This document shows, piece after piece, positions 1 through 10,431 of a stretch of 64,000 bases of DNA (its first letter is position 1; each line of letters starts with the position of its first letter). The DNA is from Linyphia triangularis. Lineage: Eukaryota; Arthropoda; Arachnida; Araneae; Linyphiidae. Position numbers and translations under genes: made by a program. The stretch lies in contig OZ021733.1 in assembly GCA_963978545.1 (NCBI GenBank), forward strand, positions 36,271,846-36,335,845, given 5' to 3'. Under the pieces are notes generated by a model that ran no database searches, was not told the origin of the DNA, and was given only the letters and a program-made list of their open reading frames with translations.

Positions 1-554
1 CAACGGTGTCCTCTGACTCAACTCTTACTGCCATTAGACCAGTAGATTTTCTAAAAGAGATAAAAAGCAGTTTTGTACCTGATATCATTACTCAACCTGA
101 TCCCAACTATTTGAGAAGAAGAATACGCTACCTGCAAACTATTAGAGAAGCTTTCCGAACAAGGTTTCGACAGGAATATTTAGGAGCACTGTGCTCTAGA
201 CAGAAAAAGAAGACATTTCAACCATTGGCAGAAGGTGACATTGTGCTGATTGGAGATGATAACAAGAAAAGGGTGCTGTGGCCGCTTGGTAGAGTGATTG
301 AGACATTACCAGGAGTTGATGGAGTAGTGCGTCGAGTTAGGCTGAAAACTCAACAAGGCGAGTTGTTCAGAGCAGCCCAAAGGTTATATCATTTGGAAGT
401 ATCTGCAAATGAGGACTGGTCAAGAGATAAGCTTGTGAAAAGTAACATTCGTCAAAATATAACAAATAGTGTTCCACTTGAAACTGTGAGCCATGTTCCA
501 TCTACTACTAGAAGCGGTCGAACTGTTAAAGTGCCTAACAAACTATCCCTATAG
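1..554 (+). CDS. Pao/BEL retrotransposon pol, C-terminal part (DUF5641)
   Basis: This is the last part of a Pao/BEL polyprotein. It enters from the left edge and stops at 552-554. The segment with LAEGDIVLI, VLWPLGRVIE and GVVRRVRLKTQQG is the small barrel-like domain (DUF5641) that closes Pao/BEL integrases. The following residues reading RLYHLEV are its usual exit. The rest of integrase, reverse transcriptase and protease lie outside the window. There are no frameshifts in the visible 180 codons, so this copy may be fairly young. A polypurine tract and an LTR-like start follow about 150 bp downstream, as expected. The Pao/BEL assignment is confident; whether the complete element is intact cannot be seen. 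Confidence 0.88.
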   Translation, partial: TVSSDSTLTAIRPVDFLKEIKSSFVPDIITQPDPNYLRRRIRYLQTIREAFRTRFRQEYLGALCSRQKKKTFQPLAEGDIVLIGDDNKKRVLWPLGRVIETLPGVDGVVRRVRLKTQQGELFRAAQRLYHLEVSANEDWSRDKLVKSNIRQNITNSVPLETVSHVPSTTRSGRTVKVPNKLSL

Positions 555-701
555 AATTACATACCTTGTATTTTTTTAACTTCAATATTTCTCTACAAAA
601 AGTTAACTTATGTTCTATTTCAAAACTTGTTGTGCTTAAGTGTTCTGCATAATATCTTTTTTGTTTGTAAGTTAACTCATGAGTCATAATATTGTTAACT
701 T

Positions 702-915
702 AGGTGGGAGTATGTCAGATATTACGTATTATTTTAAATAGTTTTTTTGTACTTGGCAACATGTTTAATTTTATTTAAATCTTTTTTCTGTTTTTACAGC
801 TGGCATTGTAAAAAAAAATTGGTTATCGTTTGGTAAAAAATTGGTGGAATAAAGTTCGGTGATGCTTGTGTTTTGAGAAACGAAAAAATAATCTGAGTTC
901 TATTATTTTTTTAAG
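702..915 (+). mobile_element. Polypurine tract and probable 3' LTR of the Pao/BEL element
   Basis: AGGTGGGAG at 702-710 is a purine-rich primer site. It is followed at 713 by TGTCAGATATTACG, a TG-initiated start typical of an LTR. AATAAA at 848-853 fits an LTR polyadenylation signal. The right end is uncertain; I place it near 915 without seeing a clear CA end or target duplication. Confidence 0.55.
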
Positions 916-1020
916 CTATGAATTAACTTAAGCACTGAATTTTCGGAGTCTTCTGATTTGTTTTTGAGGTCTGTTTTTAGACAAACAGAATTATGAAAAA
1001 TCAGTGCTAGAAGTGTGGGT

Positions 1021-1165
1021 AGATGCGTCCCCCCACTTGTCCAGAAAATACTCATGCGTCTCCCCACTTTTAAAGACACTGAAATCCATCCCCCCACTTC
1101 TAAAACCACTGAAATCCATCCCCCTACTTCTAAAACTACCGAAATCTATTCCTCCAATTTTAAAA
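1021..1165 (+). repeat. 30-bp tandem repeat, about 4.5 units
   Basis: GAAATCCATC recurs at 1081 and 1111, and a variant at 1141, giving a 30-bp period. More diverged units run upstream to about 1021. Each unit carries a CCCCCACTTCTAAAAC core. Because 30 is a multiple of three, the repeat stays open as a 10-residue repeat (HPPTSKTTEI) on the plus strand, but I see no gene context for translation. Confidence 0.75.
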
Positions 1166-2881
1166 AACATCCAATCCGTCTAAAAACTAAAAGGGGAGAG
1201 AGAAAAAATTGAATTAACCATTTTCATTATTTCTGCTTTCTGCTTTTTCTGGCAATTTATTATTTTTTATACTTTCATTTTTGTTTTGTTTAAAGCAGAT
1301 TCAGTCAATTTTTTTTGGAAATGCGCGGCGAGTTTCGACACCCGTTGTCTGGGATTATTGAGGAGTGGATAGAAAAAGACATTTACTGCATTTTCATTTC
1401 CTGTTTTGTCCTCGACCATTTACTTTAAAATGTTTTGCGTTTTGTTGATTATTAGTAGAAAACCGTGTATTCCTCCAACTTAACCATTAATCTTACTTCT
1501 GATTCTAAATGGCATTTGTATTCGTAATCCATCTAGTACAAAACAAGATGAGATTGATATATTTGGCTTCAAAACTGTAAGAAAAATGACTCCGATACAC
1601 TACAGAACGTTGAGGAAGGAGCAGTGGAAAATGTGCAAGTGCATCAAGTTGAAGAGACCACGTGGTGAGAGAATCTAGCACGTGGCAGCAACAGTAAGCA
1701 AAAACGCACTGCAATAATGATTATCCAAAGTATTGGACACAATGATACACACCTTCAGAAATACAACGAGTATCCATGACTTACTTGTGAAGAATAAAAA
1801 CTTGGATGCAACACATACAAAAGGCTGCTAAAAAGCATGGAGCCAGAAAAAAACAAGGTTTGAAACTTTCTAACGAATGGGTAGGAGGTAACATTTTGCC
1901 ACATGAAGACAAGGAATTCGACTAACGAGAATCCTTAAGAAAGCAGATTTTTAAACACAAAACCAGTAAAACTCATAAATGTGCAAGAAAAATTATCCAT
2001 GAAGCCAAACGAGAAAGCTGAAAAATGCAAACATTTCCTTTAAGAAAGTAAAATATCATTTTGCAATTTTTTTACTTTCAATTTTTGAATGCACGATACA
2101 ATACTTGTATATACTATCAATGCCAAAATTGTTGAAACAAATTCATCTTATCACTGTCTTCCGAGTCATGTAATTCAAAATTGTATAATTTTTTTATTTA
2201 TTCCCGACTATATTTTTCAGTTTTTATCCCTAATTTTGTTTAGAAATTTCTTTGAACATTAAGGCAACACTGAACATGTTAGATAGTACTAAAATTAATT
2301 AAGCATAGATTTTCTTAAAAAATATACCAAGCATGTATGGAAATGCGAAATGTAATGACACTGAGAAAATGTTTTAAGTCGCAGAAAAAAAACTATTTAT
2401 GTCATAGTGTTATAAAAATGTATTATACTACTTTGTATAAAGATATAGGTATTTTCACTTGGTCAAATTTTAACTTTGGATGAACTAGAAAAAAATATAA
2501 AGACAAAGTATTTAAAAAAAAAAAAAATTAGAATTCCTTATTAATTTAATTTTATGAAAGTATGCTTATTTAGAGGCAATATTTAAATCTAAATGAACAG
2601 TTATGTATATAATGTTGAATTATTACTTCACTTCATCTCTTACTTCCTAGTAAAAAAACTAAGTCGCAGAATATTCATTAAAATAACAATAAATTTGAAC
2701 CCTTGTTCGTGTTGAAAACTGTTTCCTTTCTACTAGTTAATTGTTATTTATTTAATTAATATAAATTTATTGTTATTAGAAATGAAATTAAAAAAATTAT
2801 CGTTGGGGGGGGGGGGTGCACTTGTCACCAACTTTTGGCCATCCCCCCACCTTTTTTTCCCCATTTCTACCACTGTGAACA
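1166..2881. other. AT-rich spacer without a recognised gene
   Basis: This stretch holds poly-A and poly-T runs and scattered short open frames with no recognisable motif. A G-run at about 2804-2814 is followed by the C-rich text CCATCCCCCCACC. Those GC-rich blocks look like the worn edge of a DNA transposon, but I could not pair them with an opposite end. Confidence 0.4.
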
Positions 2882-3163
2882 ATGAGAAAAGCATCCAGTA
2901 AAGCATCTGAACCGAATAATGTTAATTATGAAAAAATTAGTTCTTTGGAAACTAGCATTGCAGAATTAACTAGAAAATTTGATACATTCATGACAAGGGG
3001 TAGATCTCCAAATAAATCTGTAAATGCTCAAAATCGCAGACATTCGCAATCCAAACCTGCTCGTTACAAGCTATGTGAGTACCATTACAAATTTGGAAGC
3101 AATGCACGTCACTGTGTAAAGCCATGCGAATTTGAAGAACCAGCAAGTACTTCAGGAAACTGA
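2882..3163 (+). pseudogene. Ty3/gypsy gag remnant (C-terminal part)
   Basis: The frame encodes a basic linker (RGRSPNKSVNAQNRRHSQ) followed by a cysteine/histidine motif, LCEYHYKFGSNARHCVKPC. This is the zinc-knuckle-like end seen in arthropod gypsy Gag proteins of the type C-x2-H-x(n)-H-C-x3-C. A normal Gag is several hundred residues, so the N-terminal part is missing. Protease coding follows directly in another frame, which fits either programmed frameshifting or decay; the many later lesions favour decay. It belongs to the same element as the pol pieces to 9385. Confidence 0.72.
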
Positions 3164-3758
3164 CAGGTTGGTCGATTGAAGAGGCCAACGACTACGGCCA
3201 AATAAACTGTAGCCTCTTTCTTTTTGACAAGACTAGCAAGAGGCACTATCTTGTTGACACCGGGGCTGATGTGATCATAATTTCACCGCCAAAACCAAAT
3301 AAGCTGTCACCATCCGAATTCAAACTTACAGCAAGCAACTTATTAGTTTGGATTTGGGCTTGAGAAGATGTTTCAAATGGAATTTCATCATAGTAGATGT
3401 CTCAAAGCCAATAATTGGGGAAGATTTTCTTAGGACACATGGACTTTTGGTCATTTTAGTAGTCATTTTGAGCCAGCTATAAATTCTCTTCTGCAAGAAT
3501 ACAAAAGCTTATCTTCAGAAAAGATAGAACAAGATAAAGTTAATATCAGCCATAATGTCACCCATGCTATTGTTACAAAAGGGCCACCCTTGACATTGAA
3601 AGAGCGTAGATTAGCTCCAGATAAATTAAAAATTGCCAAGGCAGAATTCGAAAACATGCTCGAGTGTGGCATATGCCGACCATCAAGTAGCTTGTGGTCT
3701 AGTCCATTGCATCTGATCAAGAAAAAGGATGGAGACCATGCGTGAATAAATCATGCTT
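3164..3758 (+). pseudogene. Ty3/gypsy protease and start of reverse transcriptase, degenerate
   Basis: The aspartic protease active site appears as DTGAD at 3256-3270, inside HYLVDTGADVIIISPP. A second block near 3375-3460 reads VDVSKPIIGEDFLRTHG, the usual linker between protease and reverse transcriptase. A third block (3560-3735) reads GPPLTLKERRLAPDKL and ends in SSLWSSPLHLIKKKDG, the first reverse transcriptase motif of gypsy elements. The frame changes between blocks and stops occur, so this cannot make a full polyprotein. A MITE interrupts the gene just after 3758. Confidence 0.82.
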
Positions 3759-3762
3759 TAAA

Positions 3763-4526
3763 CCATGGTTCCTACACTTGAAGAAGAAAAAAATTCAAGG
3801 ATTTTTCAAGGAAGCATTATCACACAAATACATTAAAAAAATTTGATTTTTATTGTCAAGCGGGACATGTTCAAATCGATAAATAGAATAGATATATTGT
3901 AACACAATCTGAAAACTTAAATATTTTTACTTAAATCCATCCCCCCCCCAAAATTTTTTTTTTTTTAATTCAGCATTCATAATAGTATTACATATTTTTT
4001 TAATAAATTAACTTTTAATTTACATTCTACAATTAAGTAATTTTTCATTATTAATGTTAATAAAAGCTTTCAATATACATCCAGCATGTAGGCTTGCAAT
4101 TATGAATTATAATTTGGCTTTTCTAACCAGCCTGATTTGAAAATACATTCCCTGCCATTTTTAAACAATGTGCAAAAAATTAAACTACAACACACACAAC
4201 AAAAAAGAAACAAAAAATCATGCGATTCGATCGGATGAATCAATTTCTAGCTAGGTTGCGCCAGAGCGGCACCGCGAAGGGAAAAATGAAGAAATCGTGT
4301 ATGTTCAACCGTGCTTTTTTCCTGGTTGCTGATTGGCTTAACTAAATTTCAAAGATTTTGCTCATTTTGCTGACCAAAATTTATTCAGAGGCCATATTTT
4401 AAGAAATAAATTAAAATTCAAGCACTTTTAACACATCTAAAAAAAATTCAAGCTTTTCAAGCACTTAAAAATGAAATATTTTTTTTCAAGCACTTTCAAT
4501 GTTTTTAAAAAAAAGTACGAACCATG
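3763..4526. mobile_element. MITE-like DNA element inside gypsy reverse transcriptase
   Basis: The left end begins CCATGGTTCCTAC and the right end finishes GTACGAACCATG, so the two ends are inverted copies. TAAA stands on both sides (3759-3762 and 4527-4530). The gypsy reading resumes at 4531 with motifs that belong directly after the left part, so the block is an insertion. The interior has repeated TTCAAGCAC/CAAGGA text near both ends and no coding capacity. The family is not identified. Confidence 0.6.
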
Positions 4527-4779
4527 TAAACACAGCTACACTACCAGATAGGTATCCCATACCACACATGCACGATTTTACACACTAATTAGAAGGCTAT
4601 ACTGTATATTTCACATTAGATCTTTATCATGTCTATCTCCAAATTCCCATGGAATCATCAGATATAGAAAAAAAACGCTATTTGTACACAGTTCAGGCTA
4701 TTCGAATTTCCCTTGATGACTTTTGGACTTCGGAATGTAGCGCAGACATTTCAGAGATTTATGCATACCATGCTAAGTG
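4527..4779 (+). pseudogene. Ty3/gypsy reverse transcriptase, middle part
   Basis: Read with several frame slips, this stretch gives TLPDRYPIPHMHDFT, LQIPMESSDIEK, FRLFEFPLMTFGLRN and AQTFQRFMHTML. These are consecutive landmarks of gypsy reverse transcriptase, from the segment before the first catalytic aspartate to the helix before the YLDD loop. The first catalytic aspartate is in FTLDLYHVY. The next expected residues (RGLEFCFVYLDD) appear only at 7173, after an inserted 2.4-kb block. Clearly dead. Confidence 0.85.
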
Positions 4780-4897
4780 CAGTGATGTAAGTACCAAAAT
4801 GTGATTTTGGAGCACTGTCGGAGCAGTAAAAATATGATTTTGGAGCAGCAAAATGTAGTTTTGGAGCAGTAAATTATTACATTAAAATTAGTGATGC

Positions 4898-5233
4898 ACC
4901 AAATATTTTGGTATATTTTAACCATGATATACCAAATTAATTTAAAGTAAAAAAAAAAAAAAGAAGGTATTAATTGTTCATTTACGTTTGCATTCTAAAT
5001 TTATAAAAATTAATTTGAATGCATTACTCAAAAAATAAATTAAGAAGCATGACATTCATTTATGAACCAAATATTTTGGTATATTTCAACCATGATATTT
5101 CAAATTAATTTAAAGTAAATAAAAAAGAAGGTATAAATTGTTCATTTACGTTTGCATTCTAAATTTACAATAATTAATTTGAATGTATAACTCAAAAAAT
5201 AAATTAAGAAACATGACATTCATTTACGAACAA
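4898..5233 (+). repeat. 168-bp tandem duplication
   Basis: ACCAAATATTTTGGTATAT begins at 4898 and again at about 5066. The following 165 or so bases match with scattered substitutions and a shorter A-run in the second copy. It lies in the non-coding interior of the hAT-like element. Confidence 0.8.
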
Positions 5234-6815
5234 TACACTTGAAGGTTTTTTTAAATTTTTTTTGTCGATAATGTTCGAGTAATAAAAAAAATTAATTATT
5301 AACCTCTTTCCCAACAATTAAAATATTAGGAAGTTTTCAATGATATCATAACGTTCAGTTCATCACCGAAAATTTTTCGAAATAATCTCAGTTTGAGCTA
5401 CTTTTTACAACTGATGAAATACGATTTTTTTCTTTAAAACATCTAGCCTGATTAGTACCAATTACCTATAGAAGTTCTTTCCAATAATCCTAAATCATTT
5501 AATTCTATGCAAAGTACCCCCCCCCCCCTCGCTGCAAAAAAAAAAAAGTGAAACAAGGCTGCTTAGCGCCAAGCATTGCATTTCACAACTTGTTTGGACT
5601 GATAGCTTCACTTGGCAGGTTTTTTTAGGGCTATTTATTTATTGGATGATAAAAGAAATTTTAACTCAAAATCTTTAACTGAAATTTGACAATTATAATG
5701 GCTTTTAATTTACATAAAATAAATAATTCTCTATTGTCTAAATGGATTATAAAGGGTTCCCAAGTGAAATCTCAAGATCAAAATGAAGATCTCAAGTCTG
5801 GGCTTTGTGTAATCCATACAAAAAAAAAGACACATTTGGTTAGTTTTTTTAATATATGCTAAAAATAATCATGTACTCTTAAAGTAGTAAGACAAATATT
5901 TATTATCTTTAGTTACAACCAGGTAATAAAAAAACATCCAAATTGGATGCATAAATATTGATTTCATGCCTTCTAAAATTTGAACACAAAGAGATCCCTG
6001 GTAGGTTGGTTGAAGTTTAACGGCGTAAGGGCCATCCTGCCGCGAATCCCTGATCTTTCCTACAGCTAATTTAAAGGAACAAATATTTGTAAATACAAGA
6101 AATCCTTACTTTTTTAAAATAGAGACATAGCCTAAATCCCCCCCCCCCCCCTCCCTCTCCTATGCACACACCTCTCTCATTCAAGTTCTTCATAAAATTT
6201 CTAGTCTACCTACGGTACAACTTGGCGCTTTTTCTGGAAATTGGCTACAATAAAAGAATGACTTAATATGCGTTTTCCCGTTTGTTGCCAAGTCAAAATC
6301 ATGATCCAAGATCCAGGGTTGCCAAAAAATCATTTACTAATAGTCATCAATCCTTCCACCTAATCACCACAGCAAGTTCAAATCCTGTTTTACCGATGAA
6401 TTAGAAATTAAGCCTGGAGAGGGGGGGGGGGGGGGGGCTGCTAATTGGATTAAGAAGTTTAGAAATTTAAAAAAAATATTCGCATTTTCTTAAGCCTAAA
6501 GAAAGCTATGTATTTCTTTATTACTGAAACCAGGCCAGAGAGCAAATCTAAATCAGATGAACAAAGATTGCTTGTGTGAAAAATACAATATACTTGTTTT
6601 CTATTTTTAGCACGAAACATCCGTAAAAAAAATATTAAAAATAATCATGTATTCTATAAGTATAAAGAAAAATATTAATTTTCTATTACTAAAATCAGCC
6701 AAGAAAACTGATTTAAACCAGATGCACACAGATTCATTAACTACTTCTTTACAGTTTGAAAAACTTACAACAAAACTTATAGAGTGTCATATGTATTTTC
6801 AAGTGCGAACCCCTT

Positions 6816-6994
6816 GCCGACCAAACGGTATAGTGGTTAGCGTGCTAGCTTCTAGACCACAAGGTTGCAGGTTCGAGTCCCATGTTAGGCATGGGTGTTT
6901 GTAAATGTATGTTGGCTTGTCTAATGACGAATGTTTCGGCGCATTATAGCCCTCGTGTTGCTGACGGCGCCAGATAATCTGAAAACAATCAACC
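6816..6994 (+). mobile_element. tRNA-derived SINE, full length
   Basis: The head GCCGACCAAACGGTATAGTGG continues into a tRNA-like A box region, and GGTTCGAGTCC is a good B box, so an internal RNA polymerase III promoter is present. The body ends in CAGATAATCTGAAAACAATCAACC. The flanks AAGTGCGAACCCCTT (6801-6815) and AAGTGCAAACTCATT (6995-7009) match at 12 of 15 positions, a target-site duplication. It does not fold as a closed tRNA, so it is not a tRNA gene. Confidence 0.85.
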
Positions 6995-7170
6995 AAGTGC
7001 AAACTCATTCCGGCATGTTAACTGACGAAAAACGCCCTTGAAATGCATAATACTCTTTATCGCTCTGTTGGCGACGTTCCATGATAATTTTGAAAATTTT
7101 CGAGCCAAAATTCTCGCCTAGTAGTTTTTGGTAGTAGTTCGGCGCAATTGGAGCAGCTCTTACATCCCTG

Positions 7171-7992
7171 TACGCGGCCTGGAATTCTGCTTCGTCTATC
7201 TGGATGACATACTAGTTGCATCTCGCACGAAAGAGGAGCATTTACGTCATCTCAAAACAGTTTTTGATAGATTACAGCAATTTGGATTAACATTAAATCT
7301 CAGTAAATGTAACTTCACTCAGCCTGAGGTAAATTTTGTTGGCCACATTGTGTCTCTAAAAGGAATTTGCTCAATGGAAGAACAAATCAAAGTCATCAAG
7401 GATTTCAATAAACCAAAAACAGTAAAAAAATTTAGAAGATTTTTGGGAATTATAACTTTCTATTGAAGGTTTATACCTCTAGCGGCTCAGCACCAAGCAA
7501 GCTTATACGATTATTTAAAAACAGCAAAAAGAATGATAATCGAATTATTAAGTGGACAGACAAAACGTCAAATGCCTTTACAACCTTTAAAGAATTGTCG
7601 AAATTGGTGGCAATTTTAGCTCACCAGTGTCATCAAATAAACTTGCTCTTATGGCTTCCGATATAGCGGTATGTGGAGTGGTGCAACAACTTGTGAATAA
7701 TGATTGGTAGCCACTTGGTTTCTTTTCTGTTAAACTGACACCATTACAAAAGATTTATAGCACGTATAATCGGGAGCTGCTAGCTGCATATTCGTCAATT
7801 ATGCATTTCCAGTATTTATTAGAGGGTAGTAAATTTACATTATTCACTGATCATAAACTGCTGGTGTGTGCATTCCAACAAAAATTAGAGAAAGCATCCC
7901 TCGCCAACAAAGGCATTGGAATCTTTAGTCAAAGCTCAAGAAAGTGATGATGAGTTAAAAGAACTGCTGGCATCTCAAAACTCTTAATTAAA
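7171..7992 (+). pseudogene. Ty3/gypsy reverse transcriptase C-terminus and RNase H, degenerate
   Basis: The catalytic loop reads FVYLDDILVAS at about 7191-7223. NFVGHIVS and KKFRRFLGII follow, the standard end of gypsy reverse transcriptase. After 7466 the frame shifts, and the RNase H region shows FFSVKLTPLQKIYSTYNREL and FTLFTDHKLLVCAFQQK, with stops in between. The normal RNase H sequence before this contains a conserved aspartate region that is damaged here. The piece joins the integrase region at 8040 after further loss. Confidence 0.88.
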
Positions 7993-8039
7993 AATTGAAC
8001 TAATTCCGATTTTCGGCTCTAATTGGTCTTTATATTACG

Positions 8040-8506
8040 ATACTTCCACAAAAATTAAAAGGAAAGTAGTGTTCCAAACTGCTCCCAATCTCTCACATCC
8101 AGGAATTAAAGCAACTGTTCGATTGGCTACATCAAAGACATTTTGCGATAGGACCAAAAGTTGTTTTGAAATGTCAGAAATCTAAAATTTCTAGACATGT
8201 TCATTCTCCATTGCAAGAATATCCTACCGTTAGTCTACGATTTCAAGAAATTAATCTAAGCCCGATTGGTCGCTTGCCGTCATCAGAAGGATATCGATAT
8301 TGCTTTACAATAATTGATTGCTACATGCGGGGGGCAGAAGCTATTCCTTTACCTGATATTTGAGCAGAGACAGTTTCTGACGCTTTGTTGAAGAATTGGA
8401 TCGCTCGCTACGGTATTCTGTTCGTAATTACAACTGATCAGGGTGCTCAATTTGAGTCTCAATTGTTTCAGGAACTTTCAAAATTTTTTGGTTTTAAAAG
8501 AAATAG
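8040..8506 (+). pseudogene. Ty3/gypsy integrase, N-terminal and core part
   Basis: NLSHPGIKATVRLA is the integrase zinc-binding region. Later frames show MKCQKSKISRHVHSP, RFQEINLSPIGRLPSSEGYRYCFTIID and TTDQGAQFESQLFQEL. These hold the first catalytic aspartate region (normally HLDLIGPLP, here damaged to NLSPIGRLP) and the second (TTDQG). The WPEAIP motif reads RGAEAIP and the frame has stops. A SINE sits at 8507, exactly before the segment encoding FKRNRTTAYNPQ. Confidence 0.85.
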
Positions 8507-8683
8507 TTGGTTGTATTCAGATTATCTGGCGCCGTCAGCAACACGAGGGCTATAATGCGCCGAAACATTTCGTCATTTAACAAACCAACATACATTTACA
8601 AACACCCATGCCAACACGGGACTCGAACCCGCAACCTCGCGGTTTAGAAGCTAGCACGCTAACCACTATACCGTTTGGTCGGC
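8507..8683 (-). mobile_element. tRNA-derived SINE in gypsy integrase, with 14-bp target duplication
   Basis: On the minus strand the element begins GCCGACCAAACGGTATAGTGG, has the B box GGTTCGAGTCC, and ends in AACCAA. TTTAAAAGAAATAG occurs at 8493-8506 and again at 8684-8697 as a perfect target-site duplication. The gypsy integrase frame continues immediately after it. This is the cleanest SINE insertion in the window. Confidence 0.93.
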
Positions 8684-9385
8684 TTTAAAAGAAATAGAAC
8701 TACCGCATATAATCCACAAACCAATCTTTGTATTGAGTGTTGGTATCTTACTTTGAAAGCCAGTATAATGTGCCCCGAAAATCCAAGATGGACAAAGCCA
8801 ATTCTAAATATTCTACTTGGTTTACGCATGACCTTGCGTGATGATTGTCAAGCCACCCCTGCAGAACTCTTGTACAGTGAAAATATAAAATTACCATGTG
8901 ATTTGTTCAAAAATTCAAATACTGAAGCACAGTCAGAATTTATCAAGAACTTAAAAAGCACCATGGAAAAATTAAAACCCATTCCATTTCTTCATCACTC
9001 AAAGCAGAAGCCATTTGTACTTAAGGATTTAAAAACTTGCCCACACGTATTTGTCCATAATGACAGTGTTCAACAACCATATCATGGACCATATAAAGTT
9101 TTAAGGCGAATCGACAAAATGTTCACGATTCAAATGAAAGAAAAAGAAGTTAACGTACAGGCTATAGATAGAATTAAACCCTACTTTTTTGAAAATTCTA
9201 CAGTACCTGAAAGGACTTCCGAAGAACCTGCACTTGGGGAAAAGAATTTCAGAACTATTTCATCGTCTACAAGTTCTGAAACTGCAACAGAGAAGGCCAA
9301 GGGGAACAAAAGAATGAAGTTTGGCATCCCACCACAAGTGACTAGATCTGGATGCCAGGTCCGCATTCCAGCTCCTTACACATGA
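8675..9385 (+). pseudogene. Ty3/gypsy integrase, C-terminal part
   Basis: From about 8684 the frame reads FKRNRTTAYNPQTN, the conserved integrase block after the second catalytic residue. The expected catalytic glutamate region NGLVERMHR reads LCIECWYLT, so the glutamate is kept in an altered context. SIMCPENPRWTKPILNILLGLR and QATPAELLYSENIKLPCDLF follow, which are usual for gypsy elements of arthropods. The tail SGCQVRIPAPYT resembles the usual gypsy polyprotein end. It is open over about 235 codons, but the start lies in the SINE border and the upstream gene is broken. Confidence 0.88.
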
Positions 9386-9411
9386 AGTTTCTTCATCCTT
9401 CGAGTAGCTCA

Positions 9412-9700
9412 CTAGAGGAAATGTACTGTGGCGCATGGATGGAAGCTGCGCATTGCCAGGACAACGTAACTTTGTTTTTGACTTTATTTTACTTCTTGTC
9501 ATGTTCTATGGATTTTGATAGAGAAAAGATAATGAATGTATATATCGTTTCCTCATTAGTGCTGTATTTTACGACGGAGGTTAATTATGCTTATAACTAT
9601 ATATTGCCTGTAGAAAGCTGTAAATATTAAATGTTATCATGTTGTCAATTGCCTTGTGTTTACTCCTCCTGAACCGCATTTTGTAGGAAGTTCTGCATAT
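9412..9700 (+). mobile_element. Polypurine tract and probable 3' LTR of the gypsy element
   Basis: ACTAGAGGAAA (9410-9420) just after the integrase stop is a likely polypurine primer site. TGTACTGTGGCGCATGG starts at 9421 and would open the LTR. I infer the end near 9690-9710 from length only; no matching 5' LTR is visible in the window. Confidence 0.5.
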
Positions 9701-9803
9701 ACGCTTCTCCTAACAAGTCTGCACTTGTCTCCCCATTTCCCTGTATAATTTTTCGCCTTTTAAAAATGAAATCACAAACAATAAATTGCACACTTTTAAA
9801 GAC

Positions 9804-9944
9804 TTGTTGGTTGTTTTCAGATTATATGGCACTGTCAGCAACACGAGGGCTATAATGCACCGAAACATTCGTAATTTGACAAGCCAACATACATTAACAA
9901 ACACCCATGCCTTACACAGGACTCGAACCCGCAACCACGCGGTC
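9804..9944 (-). mobile_element. tRNA-derived SINE, 5'-truncated
   Basis: This is the same family as the copies at 6816 and 8507, but the tRNA-like head stops just before the A box. CACTTTTAAAGAC (9791-9803) and CACTTTCAAAGGC (9945-9957) form the target duplication (11 of 13). Truncation at the RNA 5' end with duplication is what LINE-driven copying produces. Confidence 0.85.
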
Positions 9945-10238
9945 CACTTTCAAAGGCATATGAAGTAAATTCCTAGTGTAAGTGGATGGGTTGGTGCAAT
10001 TTTGAAAAGTTGGCGTCAATGTCAAAACTTCGCTAATTCAACACGATGGCTGATTCGAAATTTAAAAGATGGCAGCTAATTCAAAGCTTCTTCCAGCCTT
10101 GGACGGGTGTAGCGCATAGTTACCATCAAATGGTATATTAAATTGCAAGTTTGTTCTTTTGGTGAAATATCTATGGTATAGTTTGATAGTGCTTTTGATT
10201 ACCTTAGTAAAACACTGATCACTGAATAATCCCAATAA

Positions 10239-10418
10239 CGGTTGGTTGTTTTCAGATTATCTGGCGCCGTCAGCAACACAAGGGCTATAATGCGCTGAAA
10301 CATTCGTCATTAGACAAGCCAACATACATTTACAAACACCCATGCCTAACACAGGACTCGAACCCGCAACCTCACAGTCTAGAAGCTAGCACTCTAACCA
10401 CTATACCGTTTGGTCGGC
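10239..10418 (-). mobile_element. tRNA-derived SINE, full length
   Basis: Same family, minus orientation, with the head GCCGACCAAACGGTATAGTGG and B box GGTTCGAGTCC. ATAATCCCAATAA at 10226-10238 and 10419-10431 is a perfect 13-bp target duplication. Confidence 0.92.
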
Positions 10419-10431
10419 ATAATCCCAATAA

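Larger units (their letters stand above)
4780..7170. mobile_element. hAT-like DNA element (2.39 kb) inserted in gypsy pol
   Basis: The left end is CAGTGATGTAAG at 4780. The right end is CTTACATCCCTG at 7159-7170, whose complement CAGGGATGTAAG matches it at 11 of 12 positions. Just inside the left end GGAGCAG recurs (4804-4872), and GGAGCAGC also occurs near the right end. The 8-bp flanks (GCTAAGTG and TACGCGGC) match poorly, so the duplication is worn or offset by a base or two. Reverse transcriptase motifs continue across the block when it is skipped. No transposase frame was found, so this is a non-autonomous or decayed copy. Confidence 0.62.

Noticed and set aside
6816..6890. tRNA gene
   Set aside because: A and B boxes are present, but the acceptor stem does not close, the sequence continues into a SINE body, and it has several dispersed copies with target duplications.
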